From Doris montereyensis (Eukaryota > Mollusca > Gastropoda > Nudibranchia > Dorididae), in the NCBI GenBank assembly GCA_037039925.1, contig JAXRKP010000687.1, forward strand, positions 10,001 to 74,000: a DNA stretch of 64,000 bases, written 5' to 3'. Of this stretch, positions 36,801 through 43,402 are shown in pieces. The notes beneath the pieces were generated by a model. That model worked only from the letters and a program-made list of their open reading frames with translations, did not search any database and had not been told where the DNA came from. The number at the start of each line of letters is the position of its first letter. Positions within the stretch are counted from its first letter, which is position 1. Both the position numbers and the translations under genes were made by a program.

Positions 36801-37391
36801 TTAAGCAAATAATATGGATGTTTTTGTATCGCTGATCTCACACTTTCTAATATGATATGAGTTAGTGCTAAATATCCTTTCTTTCTTTGTCAGTCTCCAT
36901 TCTACCTTCCGGTGCATGGGGCTAAATGTCCTGCAGGCATTAAGACATTATGATACTGCCTAGAAGTGAACAATGACATCTCTTTGTGTCTAAATAAAGA
37001 ATTGGATTGTGCTTCTGAAACGATGAATGGATTATTATTTGTCAAATGCCGAATATCTGTTTACTTATTTGCTATCTTGTCTTTGTGCTCTTCTCCTTTT
37101 GTTTTCCTTCTGACATCGCACTGTGTAATGTCTGTGTTAGTGTGTAGATATTACTTGTTTGTTGTAATGAAGGGTTATGCCTGACAACTTCATGTGTCTG
37201 TCGTGTCATTCCTTGGTAGAGTTGTCACTTATTATCATTTATAATTTTATTATCAAGTTGTTCTGAATTGTTAATTGTATTTTAATGAGAATTTGTTTCC
37301 TTTGTTTTCTCTTTCTAGGAACAAGGCAGATTTCTTTGATAGTGAGCTGAGAGGATTCGTGGCCATGTTCCTCAAGAATTCAGGGCTGTGA
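15758..37391 (+). CDS. MFN: Mitofusin (mitochondrial outer-membrane fusion GTPase), 15 exons found
   Basis: Mitofusins are dynamin-family GTPases anchored in the outer mitochondrial membrane that tether and fuse mitochondria. Exons listed separately give about 720 residues; human mitofusins have 741-757. The GTPase signatures appear in order: [11 protein letters not shown] (P-loop, exons 2-3), GIGHTT (G2, exon 3), DSPGID (G3, exon 4) and NRWD (G4, exon 5). Exons 8-11 give the first helical repeat region. Exons 12-13 give the paired membrane segment around [11 protein letters not shown] and [19 protein letters not shown], followed by the conserved [10 protein letters not shown]. Exons 13-15 give the C-terminal HR2 helix with SNCSHQVQQ. 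About 40 residues expected after exon 7 are missing. At least seven exons need one-base frame corrections, mostly at homopolymers, while splice sites and motifs are conserved. A functional gene with sequence errors is favoured over a pseudogene. MFN1 versus MFN2 is not assigned, because invertebrates usually have a single gene. Confidence 0.95.
16062..16254. mobile_element. hAT-type MITE, 193 bp
   Basis: Ends CAGTGCTTCTCAAAC and the complement of TTTGAGTAGCACTG form the terminal inverted repeat. The flanking 8-bp target duplication is TTTTAAAG (16054-16061) against ATTTAAAG (16255-16262), with one mismatch. The interior holds a poly-C run. The element at 38838-39030 has the same ends and the same length. 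Confidence 0.85.
16450..16930. repeat. Purine-rich imperfect repeat in mitofusin intron 1
   Basis: A/G-rich stretch with a nearly exact direct duplication of about 65 bases (AGAGGGGAAAGAGTTAAAGG at 16770 and again, one A shorter, at 16835), including GGAAATGTTTGGCTGGGAG twice. Confidence 0.8.
17132..17267 (+). CDS. MFN: Mitofusin exon 2
   Basis: Acceptor CACTCAG at 17125-17131; donor GGAAG|GTAATG. It encodes [20 protein letters not shown] and ends HMKVVFFGR, the strand leading into the P-loop. The reading frame is intact. Confidence 0.95.
18019..18180 (+). CDS. MFN: Mitofusin exon 3 (P-loop and G2)
   Basis: Completes [12 protein letters not shown] (G1), then [16 protein letters not shown] (G2 Thr). 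One base is missing at about 18118 (a GG where GGG is expected), after which the frame continues [20 protein letters not shown]. Donor ACT|GTAATT. Confidence 0.93.
18508..18805 (+). mobile_element. tRNA-derived SINE, family B
   Basis: The tRNA-like head has CCAGAGGCAAGGTGTCTG and B box GGGTTCGAGCC. The body has GTGGATCGACACCTAGTCCC and TGCACGTTAAAGATCCCTTG. The 3' tail CTCTGAGATCACCATAG plus GTGGATGTGGATAAATC resembles the tail of family C. It lies in mitofusin intron 3, and other copies are at 36470, 49495 and 58445 (inverted). Confidence 0.85.
18886..19013. repeat. Foldback hairpin, 128 bp, in mitofusin intron 3
   Basis: The left arm begins AATTTCAGTCAAAATACTAA and is complemented by the right arm ending TTAGTATTTTGACTGAAATT. 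The arms are about 60 bases with a few mismatches and the loop is only about seven bases. A foldback MITE or a recent inverted duplication is likely. Confidence 0.9.
19305..19532 (+). CDS. MFN: Mitofusin exon 4 (G3 motif)
   Basis: Encodes [44 protein letters not shown] and [19 protein letters not shown]. The frame breaks at 19415-19420 (TTGTGAC where TTGGTGGAC would restore it, two bases) and at the C-run 19442-19445 (one C short). Donor ACT|GTAAGC. Confidence 0.92.
19617..19745. repeat. (TTC)n/(TCC)n microsatellite
   Basis: TTC trinucleotides grading into TCC and back, 19617-19742, in mitofusin intron 4. The pyrimidine-only strand is the sense strand. Confidence 0.97.
19960..20064 (+). CDS. 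MFN: Mitofusin exon 5 (G4 motif)
   Basis: Encodes [20 protein letters not shown] then [15 protein letters not shown] once two corrections are allowed: one extra A in the run at 19961-19965 and one missing C near 20003. NRWD is the G4 guanine-specificity motif. Donor GATGAG|GTGAAT. Confidence 0.92.
20120..20400. repeat. 39-bp tandem repeat in mitofusin intron 5, contains acceptor-like word
   Basis: Seven units of about 39 bases containing ATTATCTTTCAGTTAGATAT. The first three keep TCTTTCAG (CAG ending at 20130, 20169 and 20208); later units have TCTTTCAC and lack the AG. The true acceptor of exon 6 is TTCTTTCAG|GTTAGAC at 20569, so the unit resembles the real 3' splice site. Confidence 0.95.
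20570..20719 (+). CDS. MFN: Mitofusin exon 6, with GC donor
   Basis: Encodes [20 protein letters not shown] then, with one-base losses near 20640, 20652 and 20666, RIFFVS and [16 protein letters not shown]. The phase to exon 7 (CCA G|AT CGT) requires the junction after 20719, where the intron starts GCATGT rather than GT. Confidence 0.88.
20797..21030. repeat. (TAA)n/(TAACAA)n microsatellite
   Basis: About 230 bases of AAT/AAC/ATG-type trinucleotides in mitofusin intron 6. Poly-Asn and poly-Leu frames here are artefacts. Confidence 0.97.
21953..22020 (+). CDS. MFN: Mitofusin exon 7
   Basis: Acceptor GGTTTGCAG at 21944-21952. Encodes [20 protein letters not shown] and EFE, then donor GTATAG. 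In other mitofusins the next residues start ECIS, and that segment is not found downstream. Confidence 0.93.
22068..22278. repeat. (AT)n and two (CT)n tracts
   Basis: (AT)n at about 22071-22111, then CT-rich tracts 22138-22206 and 22240-22277, just after mitofusin exon 7. The missing exon is expected soon after this region. Confidence 0.95.
22300..23200. other. Diverged duplicated block in mitofusin intron 7
   Basis: CCAATGTACTGTAATAAAAG and CCAATGTACTAAACAAAAG, each followed by CTAAC and later CCATTGGATCA, mark two diverged copies about 550 bases apart. Two AACATG(A/T)AGATTA words (23000 and 23130) mark a further partial copy. No exon-like frame is seen. Confidence 0.45.
23428..23632. repeat. 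48-bp tandem repeat, four copies
   Basis: Units read TTACACCTGGGTTGACGGTA followed by ACACCAACTCATCATTTCG, at 23448-23632. The TTACACCTGGGTTGA word is the complement-type core of SINE family A (CAACCCAGGTGCAAATGGG), so the array probably arose inside an inverted SINE-A copy. Confidence 0.85.
23890..24150 (+). mobile_element. SINE family A copy
   Basis: Family A is a tRNA-derived SINE of about 290 bp. It has a B-box-like GGGTTTGAAT head, AAAGCTAGGCCTGACATTGT, TTTTCCCCACTCAACCCAGG, CAGACTAGCGTCCTGTC, then GTTCCGCTTCACGCTATAG and GGGCCATAATGGCCTTGAAG. This copy lacks most of the A-box end and sits upstream of mitofusin exon 8. Confidence 0.85.
24307..24435 (+). CDS. MFN: Mitofusin exon 8
   Basis: Acceptor CCATGCAG at 24299-24306. 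Encodes [20 protein letters not shown] then [19 protein letters not shown], with one missing A at about 24372. It is charged and helical, matching the HR1-region segment before the VSxAM motif. The beginning does not connect directly to exon 7. Confidence 0.88.
24500..24642 (+). mobile_element. Repeat family C copy
   Basis: GCGGTTGGCAGTGCTGCTGG at the head, CCTTTCATCTTGCTGATTCC in the middle and ATCCTGAGATTACCGCGAAT in the tail. It leads directly into the 75-bp tandem array. Confidence 0.75.
24636..25012. repeat. 75-bp tandem array made of the family C tail
   Basis: Five units with exact 75-bp spacing containing TTCACCCTGAGATCTCTCCG and GCTGGTTAAATTTCACTGAA. These are the last 75 bases of family C, so a dispersed repeat's 3' end was amplified in tandem. 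The units differ by only one or two bases, indicating recent amplification. Confidence 0.95.
25221..25319 (+). CDS. MFN: Mitofusin exon 9
   Basis: Acceptor TTTTAAG at 25214-25220. It encodes a segment starting VSSALNDEIA and continuing [20 protein letters not shown]. Frame corrections are needed near 25228, 25252 and 25256. Donor AAAAAG|GTATGG. Confidence 0.85.
25480..26095. repeat. 91-bp tandem repeat, seven copies
   Basis: Units read ATTGTGTCTATTGTCATTTG, GAATTGAAACATTGACTGC and TTAGCATTAATTAGTG, ending TTACGTCACATTTTT. Differences are mainly in T-run lengths. It lies in mitofusin intron 9. Confidence 0.97.
26240..26345 (+). mobile_element. Repeat family C copy, diverged
   Basis: GTCGGCACTGCTGGCACGTC head, CT-rich middle and ACTCACCCTCATGACATT tail, which is truncated. 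Confidence 0.6.
27140..27235. repeat. 31-bp repeat, three copies
   Basis: CAATTTTGTGGCATATTC followed by AAAGATACAAG, three times, in mitofusin intron 9. Confidence 0.9.
27724..28197. repeat. 52-bp tandem repeat, nine copies
   Basis: Units contain GTGATTGTGGCACTTATGTT, TGTTAACAAAAAGG and AAGCTTGTCCCACAACA. Each unit can pair GTGATTGTGG with CCCACAACA weakly across the unit boundary. It lies in mitofusin intron 9. Confidence 0.97.
28605..28925 (+). mobile_element. Nested repeats: SINE A inside family C
   Basis: The family C head and T/C-rich block occupy 28605-28680. A 5'-truncated SINE A (28690-28858, CGCTTCACGCTATAGAAACC, GGGCCATATTGGCC) follows, and the family C tail resumes at 28862 (TTCACCCTGAGATCACCC). 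This looks like SINE A inserted into a family C copy. Confidence 0.7.
29185..29310 (+). mobile_element. Repeat family C copy, diverged
   Basis: GGGCTGCTGTTAGGTCCTAC head and a weakly conserved tail with AGATTCCAATGAAG. Confidence 0.5.
29954..30056 (+). CDS. MFN: Mitofusin exon 10
   Basis: Acceptor CCGCTTCCAG at 29944-29953. Encodes [20 protein letters not shown] and [12 protein letters not shown] without frame breaks. Donor GGAAG|GTGTAG, phase 1. Confidence 0.95.
30917..31068. repeat. 38-bp repeat, four diverged copies
   Basis: CTACATTTTTAAATAATCAC followed by ATTGTGATAATATTGAGG, four times, in mitofusin intron 10. Confidence 0.85.
31259..31462 (+). CDS. MFN: Mitofusin exon 11
   Basis: Encodes [20 protein letters not shown] then [17 protein letters not shown], and after one-base losses near 31374 and 31390, [20 protein letters not shown]. 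This is the conserved LCADFQED/FRFSLGW region of mitofusins. Donor TTG|GTAAGT. Confidence 0.92.
32220..32560. other. Inverted-repeat block in mitofusin intron 11
   Basis: GAATGACATCAGGT (about 32255) and ACCTGATGTCATTC (about 32401) are exact complements about 130 bases apart. Downstream is AAATCCAAGATGGTGGCCG, similar to TTCAAGATGGCCGTCATGG in piggyBac element 1. It is possibly a degraded DNA transposon. Confidence 0.4.
32802..32975 (+). CDS. MFN: Mitofusin exon 12 (linker and first membrane segment)
   Basis: Acceptor TTGTATTTCAG. A Gly/Asn/Gln-rich linker ([19 protein letters not shown]) precedes [20 protein letters not shown] and GAVVIAGL, which begins the first transmembrane helix. 174 bases with no frame break. 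Confidence 0.95.
33085..33362 (-). mobile_element. SINE family A copy, inverted
   Basis: Nearly full length. B-box complement AGGATTCGAACCCTGG at 33292-33307, TTGCACCTGGGTTGAG, and A-box end AACCACACGACCACTGATGTC. It lies in mitofusin intron 12. Confidence 0.88.
33680..33800 (+). mobile_element. Repeat family C copy
   Basis: CTTTCACTTATCTTTCATCT middle and GCCCTGAGATCACTAC, GGTGGATGGGTGAATTTCAG tail, in mitofusin intron 12. Confidence 0.75.
33828..34160. repeat. Long (TTC)n/(TCC)n pyrimidine tract
   Basis: About 330 bases of TTC, TCC and T-runs on the sense strand, ending about 110 bases before the acceptor of mitofusin exon 13. The Glu- and Lys-rich frames on the other strand are artefacts. 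Confidence 0.97.
34273..34469 (+). CDS. MFN: Mitofusin exon 13 (membrane hairpin and start of HR2)
   Basis: Acceptor TTTCATGCAG. Encodes [40 protein letters not shown] and [12 protein letters not shown]: the second membrane segment, the invariant [10 protein letters not shown] and the base of the C-terminal helix. No frame break. Donor CAACA|GTAAGT. Confidence 0.97.
34480..35060. repeat. 39-bp tandem repeat, about 14 copies, at start of mitofusin intron 13
   Basis: Units carry CATGACTGCAAGACTTTCCA then TTGTTTTTGACATCATGG. The array starts about 25 bases after the donor of exon 13. A period divisible by three makes long frames on both strands (281 codons on the minus strand), which are not taken as genes. 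Confidence 0.97.
35509..35643 (+). CDS. MFN: Mitofusin exon 14 (HR2)
   Basis: Acceptor CGCATCAG. Encodes [40 protein letters not shown] and AKTLR, a heptad-rich helix. No frame break. Donor CTCAG|GTACC. Confidence 0.96.
35812..35940 (-). mobile_element. SINE family A copy, inverted, internally deleted
   Basis: CGTGGAGCTGGAATTTGCCC to CATGAAGTAGAACAGATGAT, then a jump to ATCTCATGATCC and ACTAGACCGCCAGTGCCAC. The middle of the element is missing. Confidence 0.7.
36140..36430 (+). mobile_element. SINE family A copy, diverged
   Basis: GTCTTGAGTTTGAATGCTGC (B-box region), GGTGCAAATGGGTACCAAC and CTGTTCTGCTTCACGC in order, in mitofusin intron 14. Confidence 0.75.
36470..36790 (+). mobile_element. 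SINE family B copy
   Basis: CTGGTCCAGAGGTAAGGTG head, CAACACTTAGTCCCATTG body and CTTGAGATCACAGTAGTTG tail. It lies about 40 bases after the SINE A copy. Confidence 0.85.
36886..36940 (-). mobile_element. Short LINE 3'-tail fragment
   Basis: CTTTCTTTGTCAGTCTCCAT followed by TCTACCTTCCGGTGCATGGG is the complement of the 3' end of the LINE at 45955 and of the LINE fragment ending at 11858. Only about 55 bases are present. Confidence 0.65.
37319..37391 (+). CDS. MFN: Mitofusin exon 15 (last coding exon)
   Basis: Acceptor CTTTCTAG. Encodes [20 protein letters not shown], then SGL and TGA at 37389-37391, matching the short C-terminal helix end of mitofusins. The 3' UTR follows. Confidence 0.95.
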
Positions 37392-37534
37392 CAGGTTCAA
37401 CTGTGTCTTCGACTTTAACAAGTGCAGCATCTATATGCTTTCCACGTAGAATGTTTTGTTCTGTTGTAGAGTCTTGGAGTTAATTTAGTCAACATCTTTC
37501 ACCGTACGGTGCAAATATCATCTTAGTATAAATG

Positions 37535-37617
37535 AAGACTGGCTTGAGGAAATGAATGTATATGTACATGTCTTCAAAGGAAGCACAGGGAGGGATAACA
37601 TAAGATTTCTCTTAAAA

Positions 37618-37690
<73 letters not shown>

Positions 37691-37785
37691 ATTCATTTCC
37701 TCAAGCCAGTCTTTCTTTATGTATATGTACATGTCTTCAAAGGAAGCACAGGGAGGGATAACATCAGATTTCTCTTACAACGCAA
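37535..37785. repeat. Direct plus inverted repeat around (AT)n, mitofusin 3' flank
   Basis: The left arm AGACTGGCTTGAGGAAATGA (37536-37555) is exactly complemented at 37693-37712, flanking (AT)n at 37621-37686. In addition GTATATGTACATGTCTTCAA at 37558 is repeated directly at 37721 and continues for about 60 bases with two changes. Confidence 0.92.
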
Positions 37786-37974
37786 AGAGAATTAAACGCT
37801 TGTGTAGGGAGTTGTGAACACTTATGTATAAGAAATAGGAAAGTGTACAGAGGAAATAGTTGTTTGGTTACAAAAGTTAAGAGCTCTTAAGGTGAATGCG
37901 GGTTATTACACCTAGCAAAGTTATAAGTGTGTGGTCTCTTCTACCTTTAGTTGTAGAGGAATACTTGAAAGTGC

Positions 37975-38262
37975 AAACCGTGCAAAAAGGAAAGAGAGAA
38001 AAAAGTGATGCAACCGTGCAAAAAGGAAAGAGAAAAAAAAGTGATGCAAACGTGCAAAAAGGAAAGAGAGAAAAAAAGTGATGCAACTGTGCAAAAGGAA
38101 AGAGAGAAAAAAAGTGATGCAACTGTGCAAAAAGGAAAGAGAAAAAAAGTGATGCAACTGTGCAAAAGGAAAGAGAGAAAAAAAGTGATGCAAACGTGCA
38201 AAAAAGGAAAGAGAGAAAAAAAAGTGATGCAACTGTGCAAAAGGAAAGAGAGAAAAAAAAGA
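37975..38262. repeat. 36-bp minisatellite, about eight copies
   Basis: Units contain GTGATGCAACTGTGCAAAA and GGAAAGAGAGAAAAAAA, with A-run length variation. Intergenic. Confidence 0.95.
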
Positions 38263-38837
38263 TCCCTGACTGCTTGCTATTGATCATAAACCCTGAGATC
38301 ACATTTGTGTTAGGATATGGGTAAATTAAGTCAAAGCAGGCTATTTATACAACTTTCTATGAGTCCTTTGATTTGTTAAGATATAAGACATTATTTTTCC
38401 ATCAGCTTCAAGCAATAATGAATCTAGACATGCACCTTTTGGGTCCATAATTATAAATATTCTAGCTGAAACATCTTGCTAGTTATGCACAGGACTAGAG
38501 GGAAATTAAGGACAGAAACATCAGAAAAGCAATGTTACACAAAGACAGTATTTGTGATGGTATTTTCAATGTCTGTTGTTAGATTTTATTATTCAAACTT
38601 GATCTACCTGTTCTTTAGGCCAGATCTGTTGCAACGGTTAATGGGATTAGGTTTTAGAGCCCCATTTCATAAAGCCTGTTCAAGTATCTAACCTACTTTT
38701 ATCGTCCCTTTATTGCTTTGCCATATTTATTTGTTTCCCAAAAAAAAAAAAAGATATATCGTGACCCCAGATTCATATGCTCTTGCTTGAAATTAGTGAT
38801 GGCAAGAGTTTATAAATTTCAGGCGTATGCATTAGAG
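38263..38837. other. Intergenic, nothing assigned
   Basis: CCCTGAGATCACATTTGTG and GGATATGGGTAAATTAAG at 38290-38330 form a solo SINE-type 3' tail. No gene signal is seen in the rest. Confidence 0.45.
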
Positions 38838-39030
38838 CAGTGCTACTCAAACTGTGGTACACATACGTGTGATAGTACGCAAGCCATCGTCTGCCGGTAT
38901 GCGGAAATAAGAATCTGGCCAGGTTTTTTTAAAATATGAATACTAGGCTTGTTTCATTGAACAGTCGGTGGCACAGTGGGGAAAAAACGATACTGCCGGT
39001 CCACCACATCAGATAGAGTAGGAGACACTG
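38838..39030. mobile_element. hAT-type MITE, 193 bp, perfect target duplication
   Basis: Starts CAGTGCTACTCAAAC and ends GAGTAGGAGACACTG. An exact 8-bp duplication, CATTAGAG, flanks it (38830-38837 and 39031-39038). The ends and length match 16062-16254, with the interior inverted relative to it (TACGTGTGATAGTACGC). Confidence 0.93.
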
Positions 39031-39214
39031 CATTAGAGTATAAAACTTTCCCCCCCCGCAAGTGCTTATAAAAAGTTCAGTCAATGTCACGTTAAATGAG
39101 GATGCTCTTCATCATCTTGTTGTTTTAGTAAGAGAAATTCTCTGGCGCAAGTTTTTCTCAAAAGTATGCGTGTACACAGTTTAAAAAAAAAAATGAATGC
39201 TGTCCTCGTGTGCA

Positions 39215-39450
39215 CCGAAATGTGTCACGCCTGGTACCCCAATTTCATTAGAGAAAGGAATGTAGACCATCTTCAAGCCTTTGCTCAATATAACAGCGCC
39301 ACCCATGTTGTCCAAGTGAGCAAATAGGGGACATTTTCCTTTCTGAAGGAGAGAAAACCCAATATGCCTGAAGTGGGACTCAAACCCAGTACCTCTGGGT
39401 CACAGTGCAATGCTTTTTTAACCATTCAGCCATATTAATCTGGAGTCACG
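39215..39450 (-). mobile_element. SINE family D copy, inverted
   Basis: CTCAAACCCAGTACCTCTGG, GTCACAGTGCAATGC and TTAACCATTCAGCCAT are the complement of the tRNA-like head at 9112-9190. Confidence 0.75.
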
Positions 39451-39634
39451 ATATATCTAGATGGGTTGTTTTTTTTAATGAATGTGTTGTTCGATATGTG
39501 ATCACTCTTCAGTGTGATTTTTCGTTGTAAAGATGACAATGACAATGATTAAATAATATGCTTTTGTCATCTGTTGATGGTGTGTAGGAAGCAAAATAAT
39601 CTTTTGTATACATCTTGATCTTCATCATCTTTCT

Positions 39635-39690
39635 TCCTTTCTTTATCAGTTCCCATTCTACCTGCCGGTGTATGGGTTTACGTCATCTTT
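39635..39690 (-). mobile_element. Short LINE 3'-tail fragment
   Basis: CTTTCTTTATCAGTTCCCAT followed by TCTACCTGCCGGTGTATGGG, the same 3'-end word as at 36886 and 45960. Confidence 0.65.
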
Positions 39691-40654
39691 ATACATATTA
39701 AATTAAAAGATTTTCAAGCTCTACTGATCATTTCATACAAAAGAATCTTCTTATACTTCAATTGTGTATTCATAGACGGTCTGAAATTTGTACATAAATC
39801 TGATTCAGAATGAAATAGACCTGAAGAAACTGAAAACCAAAAAATCTATATTTCATGTAGTGTGTAGCTTTGCTTTGGTTTTGTTTGCTTTTGGGTTTTT
39901 GCTCTTTTTTTGTGTTCTATTTAACACTTTTTATACAATATTTATTTTAATAACTGACATTCTCATTTGAGAGAATGATTCTTCTTCAGAGTAAGTAAAA
40001 ACGCTCTCGTTCTGCATACTAATATGCATATATGTATGTATGAGAGAATCATGAAAAAAATGAAATAATGTAAATGTCATGAATGTGTTTAGAATTATGA
40101 GAAGTAGATGAACTGTTTGAATGTCATGAAATCAATTTTTTTTTTAATATGCATTTTAAATCCATGAAACAACAATGTTAATAGAAATGAAAACAATAAA
40201 AGAGACATTCTGCTTAGCAATAATTTCTTTTATATGAGTCAAGTTTTGCAACTTCAGATCACCGTGTTCCCTGTTGGCTTTCTTTTCTTTATTCCGTCTT
40301 AGGCATGTTTTTCTTCCGTGTTTTAGAGTTTGTTTGATTGTTGTTTTCATCTCGCCAACATTCTTCTCCTCCCTCTTCATAACGTAAATTTTGAGAAGAG
40401 GACATATTTTTCTTCTTTTTTTTTTTTCTTCTTCTGCAGATGACCTTTTTTTTTCTTAATCGTTACCAGCACTGTCATCTTCAGTGCGATTTTGATTTGG
40501 GCTATCCTATAGTCTCTGTACATTTTATAGTAATCTACTAAGGTTCTCTTAGTATTCTGTGCTGTACTTTTCCTTTTTTGTTGTTGTTGTTGACTTTTGA
40601 ATTTCTTCTCATTTTGGTTTGTCTTTTGGTTTTTTGTTGTTGTTTATTTGGGCA
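39691..40654. other. Intergenic, nothing assigned
   Basis: AT-rich. Short open frames have no recognisable motif. Confidence 0.5.
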
Positions 40655-40795
40655 CTGGAGAGTGGTGTTGTTAGTTATTGCTTACTTTTTTCTCTTTTCA
40701 CGTTTGTCTTTCTCCTCGCTGTTTCCTCTCAATTCACCCAGAGATTGCTGTATATGGTGGATGGGGTAAACTCCAATCTAACAGTAACAAACAAA
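40655..40795 (+). mobile_element. Repeat family C copy
   Basis: GTCTTTCTCCTCGCTGTTTC middle, ATTCACCCAGAGATTGCTG and GGTGGATGGGGTAAACTCC tail. Confidence 0.75.
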
Positions 40796-41029
40796 AATGA
40801 AAAACTTTTTTTGTTGGGGTGGGTTTTAAAAAAATCTGGTTGGATTTTTTTCTTGTTTTCTTTTAATTAGTGGGGGAATAGCTAGAGGATTTATTATTTT
40901 ATCATTTGTTATTCACAATATCAAAATATCTTTCATTTGTAAATTTGAATAGAAATGTCATATCATATATCTTTGATGTTGTGAGTTACACACACCATCA
41001 TACTCATAAAGAAAAAAAACTTTTTGAAG

Positions 41030-41720
41030 TATGAAAGCAGTGTACATGTTAATGTTTGTGAGAGTGAATGAATGAAACATGTTAATGTATGAGAGGAATG
41101 AATGAAAAGGTTGTGAGAGGAATGAATGAAAGCAGTGTACATGTAAATGTAAAGGTTGTGAGAGGAATGAATGAAAGCAGTGTACATGTAAATGTAAAGG
41201 TTGTGAGAGGAATGAATGTGAAAGCAGTGTACATGTTAATGTAAAGGTTGTGAGAGGAATGAATGAAAGCAGTGTACATGTAAATGTAAAGGTTGTGAGA
41301 GGAATGAATGAAAGCAGTGAATAATACATGTAAATGTAAAGGTTGTGAGAGGAATGGATGAAAGCAGTGTACATGTTAATGTAAAGGTTGTGAGAGGAAT
41401 GAATGAAAGCAGTGTACATGTAAATGTAAAGGTTGTGAGAGGAATGAATGAAAGCAGTGTAAATGTAAATACATGTTAATAAAGGTTGTGAGAATGAAGA
41501 GGATGAGTGTAGGTAAATGTAAAGGTTGTGAGAGGTGTACATGTTAATGTAAAGGTTGTGAGAGGAATAAATGAAAGCAGTGTACATGTTAATGTAAAGA
41601 GGTTGTTAATGTAGAGAGTGAGAGGAATGAATGAAAGCAGTGTACATGTTAATGTAAAGGTTGTGAGAGGAATGAATGAAAGCAGTGTACATGTTAATGT
41701 AAAGGTTGTGAGAGGAACAC
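41030..41720. repeat. 45-bp minisatellite, about 14 copies
   Basis: Units carry AATGTAAAGGTTGTGAGAGG and AATGAATGAAAGCAGTGTAC. ATGT(T/A)AATG variants and several truncated units occur around 41460-41610. The minus-strand frame of 209 codons follows from the period being divisible by three. Confidence 0.96.
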
Positions 41721-42109
41721 AAAAGGGGGCCACGGACTTCAATCATCTCACTTGTCGTAATACTTCCTCACGTTTATTCCCCCTGGTGTTTTGTTTTAGT
41801 GTTTGGGGGGGGGATTTGTTGGTTGTTTTTTTAAAAATTTGAATTCAGCGGTCACTCGATTTTAATTTTTTTTATTCTGTTATGTGAGCTTTTTCCATGA
41901 TTTGATACTGAAACAGACAACTTTTATTTATTGTTGCATGACAAATTACAAACTCATCAAATTGTGATTGGTTTAAAGCATGAAGGGTATGAAAGGTCAA
42001 TGCCGTGGGCAAAATCCTTGTCTGTAGTAAGAGTACGATATAGGTGGTAGGCACCTACCCATTCATTTGCAGGTGTTACAGGTAGATGCTACTCTACCTA
42101 CACTGCACT
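41721..42109. other. Intergenic, nothing assigned
   Basis: No gene or repeat that I can support. Confidence 0.5.
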
Positions 42110-42225
42110 ACATGTACTTCTTTCCCTTCATTCATTCACATGCCTTTCTTCTTGCTGTTTCCTTTCATTTCACCCTAAGATTGCCACATGTGGTGGACGG
42201 GATAAATTCCAATGAAACCAAAAAA
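42110..42225 (+). mobile_element. Repeat family C copy
   Basis: CTTTCTTCTTGCTGTTTCC, TTTCACCCTAAGATTGCC and GGTGGACGGGATAAATTCC in order. Confidence 0.75.
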
Positions 42226-43091
42226 AAGGTACACATTCATCACATTTAGGACTGAGAACATGGGGGCCGCTATTCCTTTTCAAATCGGAATTCCGTTTTG
42301 ACAGATTCTGTCCAAAAAAATCTCCGGTTTGGCGATGTTCTCAAATAGTCAAAATATTTTCGCTTCCTTCTCTTTTCATAGACATTAATACAATTATATT
42401 GTACAATAGGTGCGATGTATGCCTATGCTGCGTGATTGGAAGCATTTTCAGGTTTGGTAAAAAAGTTTCAGTGACCTTGGGTGCTGGCAGCCATGACTGA
42501 GGAGGAGAAGAGAGGAAAAATCTCTTGTCTTTCCTGAGGACATAACGTAGGGCATAGGTGTAGTGTAAGTAACATTAACATAGATTTGAACTCAGGACTA
42601 TGTTTTAAGTCATGCCCCTCTGATCACTGAAGTGAAACCCAGATGCTCTGCTCTTAATGGATTGGATGTGAAATTGAAGTCAAGCAACTCTATGTATGAT
42701 ATTGTCAGTCTTGTCTCTTTCAGTCTTTACAGGTTAATTCTATTTATAGTATATGAATATTAGACGATTGTCTATTGCTTTGTACGCAAAAGGAAAGACA
42801 TAATAATACACATGTTTTTATCGGTCAGTAAGAGTTTGCAAAGGAAGAAAAATCGTCCTGAATCTGACATTTTTAGTTGATAACATTAAAAAGCAATAAA
42901 TAATTGATCCCCTAGGTTTCCTGCGTGAAATTTGCATGTATAGCTTGATGGTTTCAATGAGTTTTGTTATTTTATCGCTATATTATATATATACTATATA
43001 CCTTACCAATACACTATGTTATCTAAACTTACATTAGGAATTTTTTTATTGTTATGATGATTGACACACAAATAACTCCACACCCTTAAAG
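42226..43091. other. Intergenic, nothing assigned
   Basis: No gene signal. Homopolymers and AT-rich stretches only. Confidence 0.5.
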
Positions 43092-43402
43092 GATATTGAC
43101 AGGGAAAGTCACAAACCGTGTAAGTCTAAAATAAGTAACACATTTCTATTGGCTTTTAAATTTTAACATTAGGAATCAGGAAGTCGCTATGCTTTGTCTA
43201 GTCAGAATTCGATAGAAACCTGTATAGCAACCATATGTGAGCAATCCGTGTATCCCCATTGGGTCTAGTTTTCATATTTGCAAACCGTGTATATCTCAGA
43301 TCTGTGAAAATGGATTAAAAAACACTATCGTTTTCTTCGATTATCTTAAAACACCCAAAATTGGACTTACACGGTTTGTGACATTTGTCGTCGATATATA
43401 AT
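43092..43402. mobile_element. MITE with 19-bp perfect terminal repeats
   Basis: GTCACAAACCGTGTAAGTC at 43108-43126 is exactly complemented by GACTTACACGGTTTGTGAC at 43364-43382. Weaker pairing extends outward to about 43092 and 43402 (ATATTGAC and GTCGATAT). An internal AAACCGTGTATATCTC word repeats the terminal motif. There is no coding capacity and the superfamily is unassigned. Confidence 0.8.

Noticed and set aside
40958..41742. 209-codon minus-strand ORF
   Set aside because: It is produced by the 45-bp minisatellite. No coding features.
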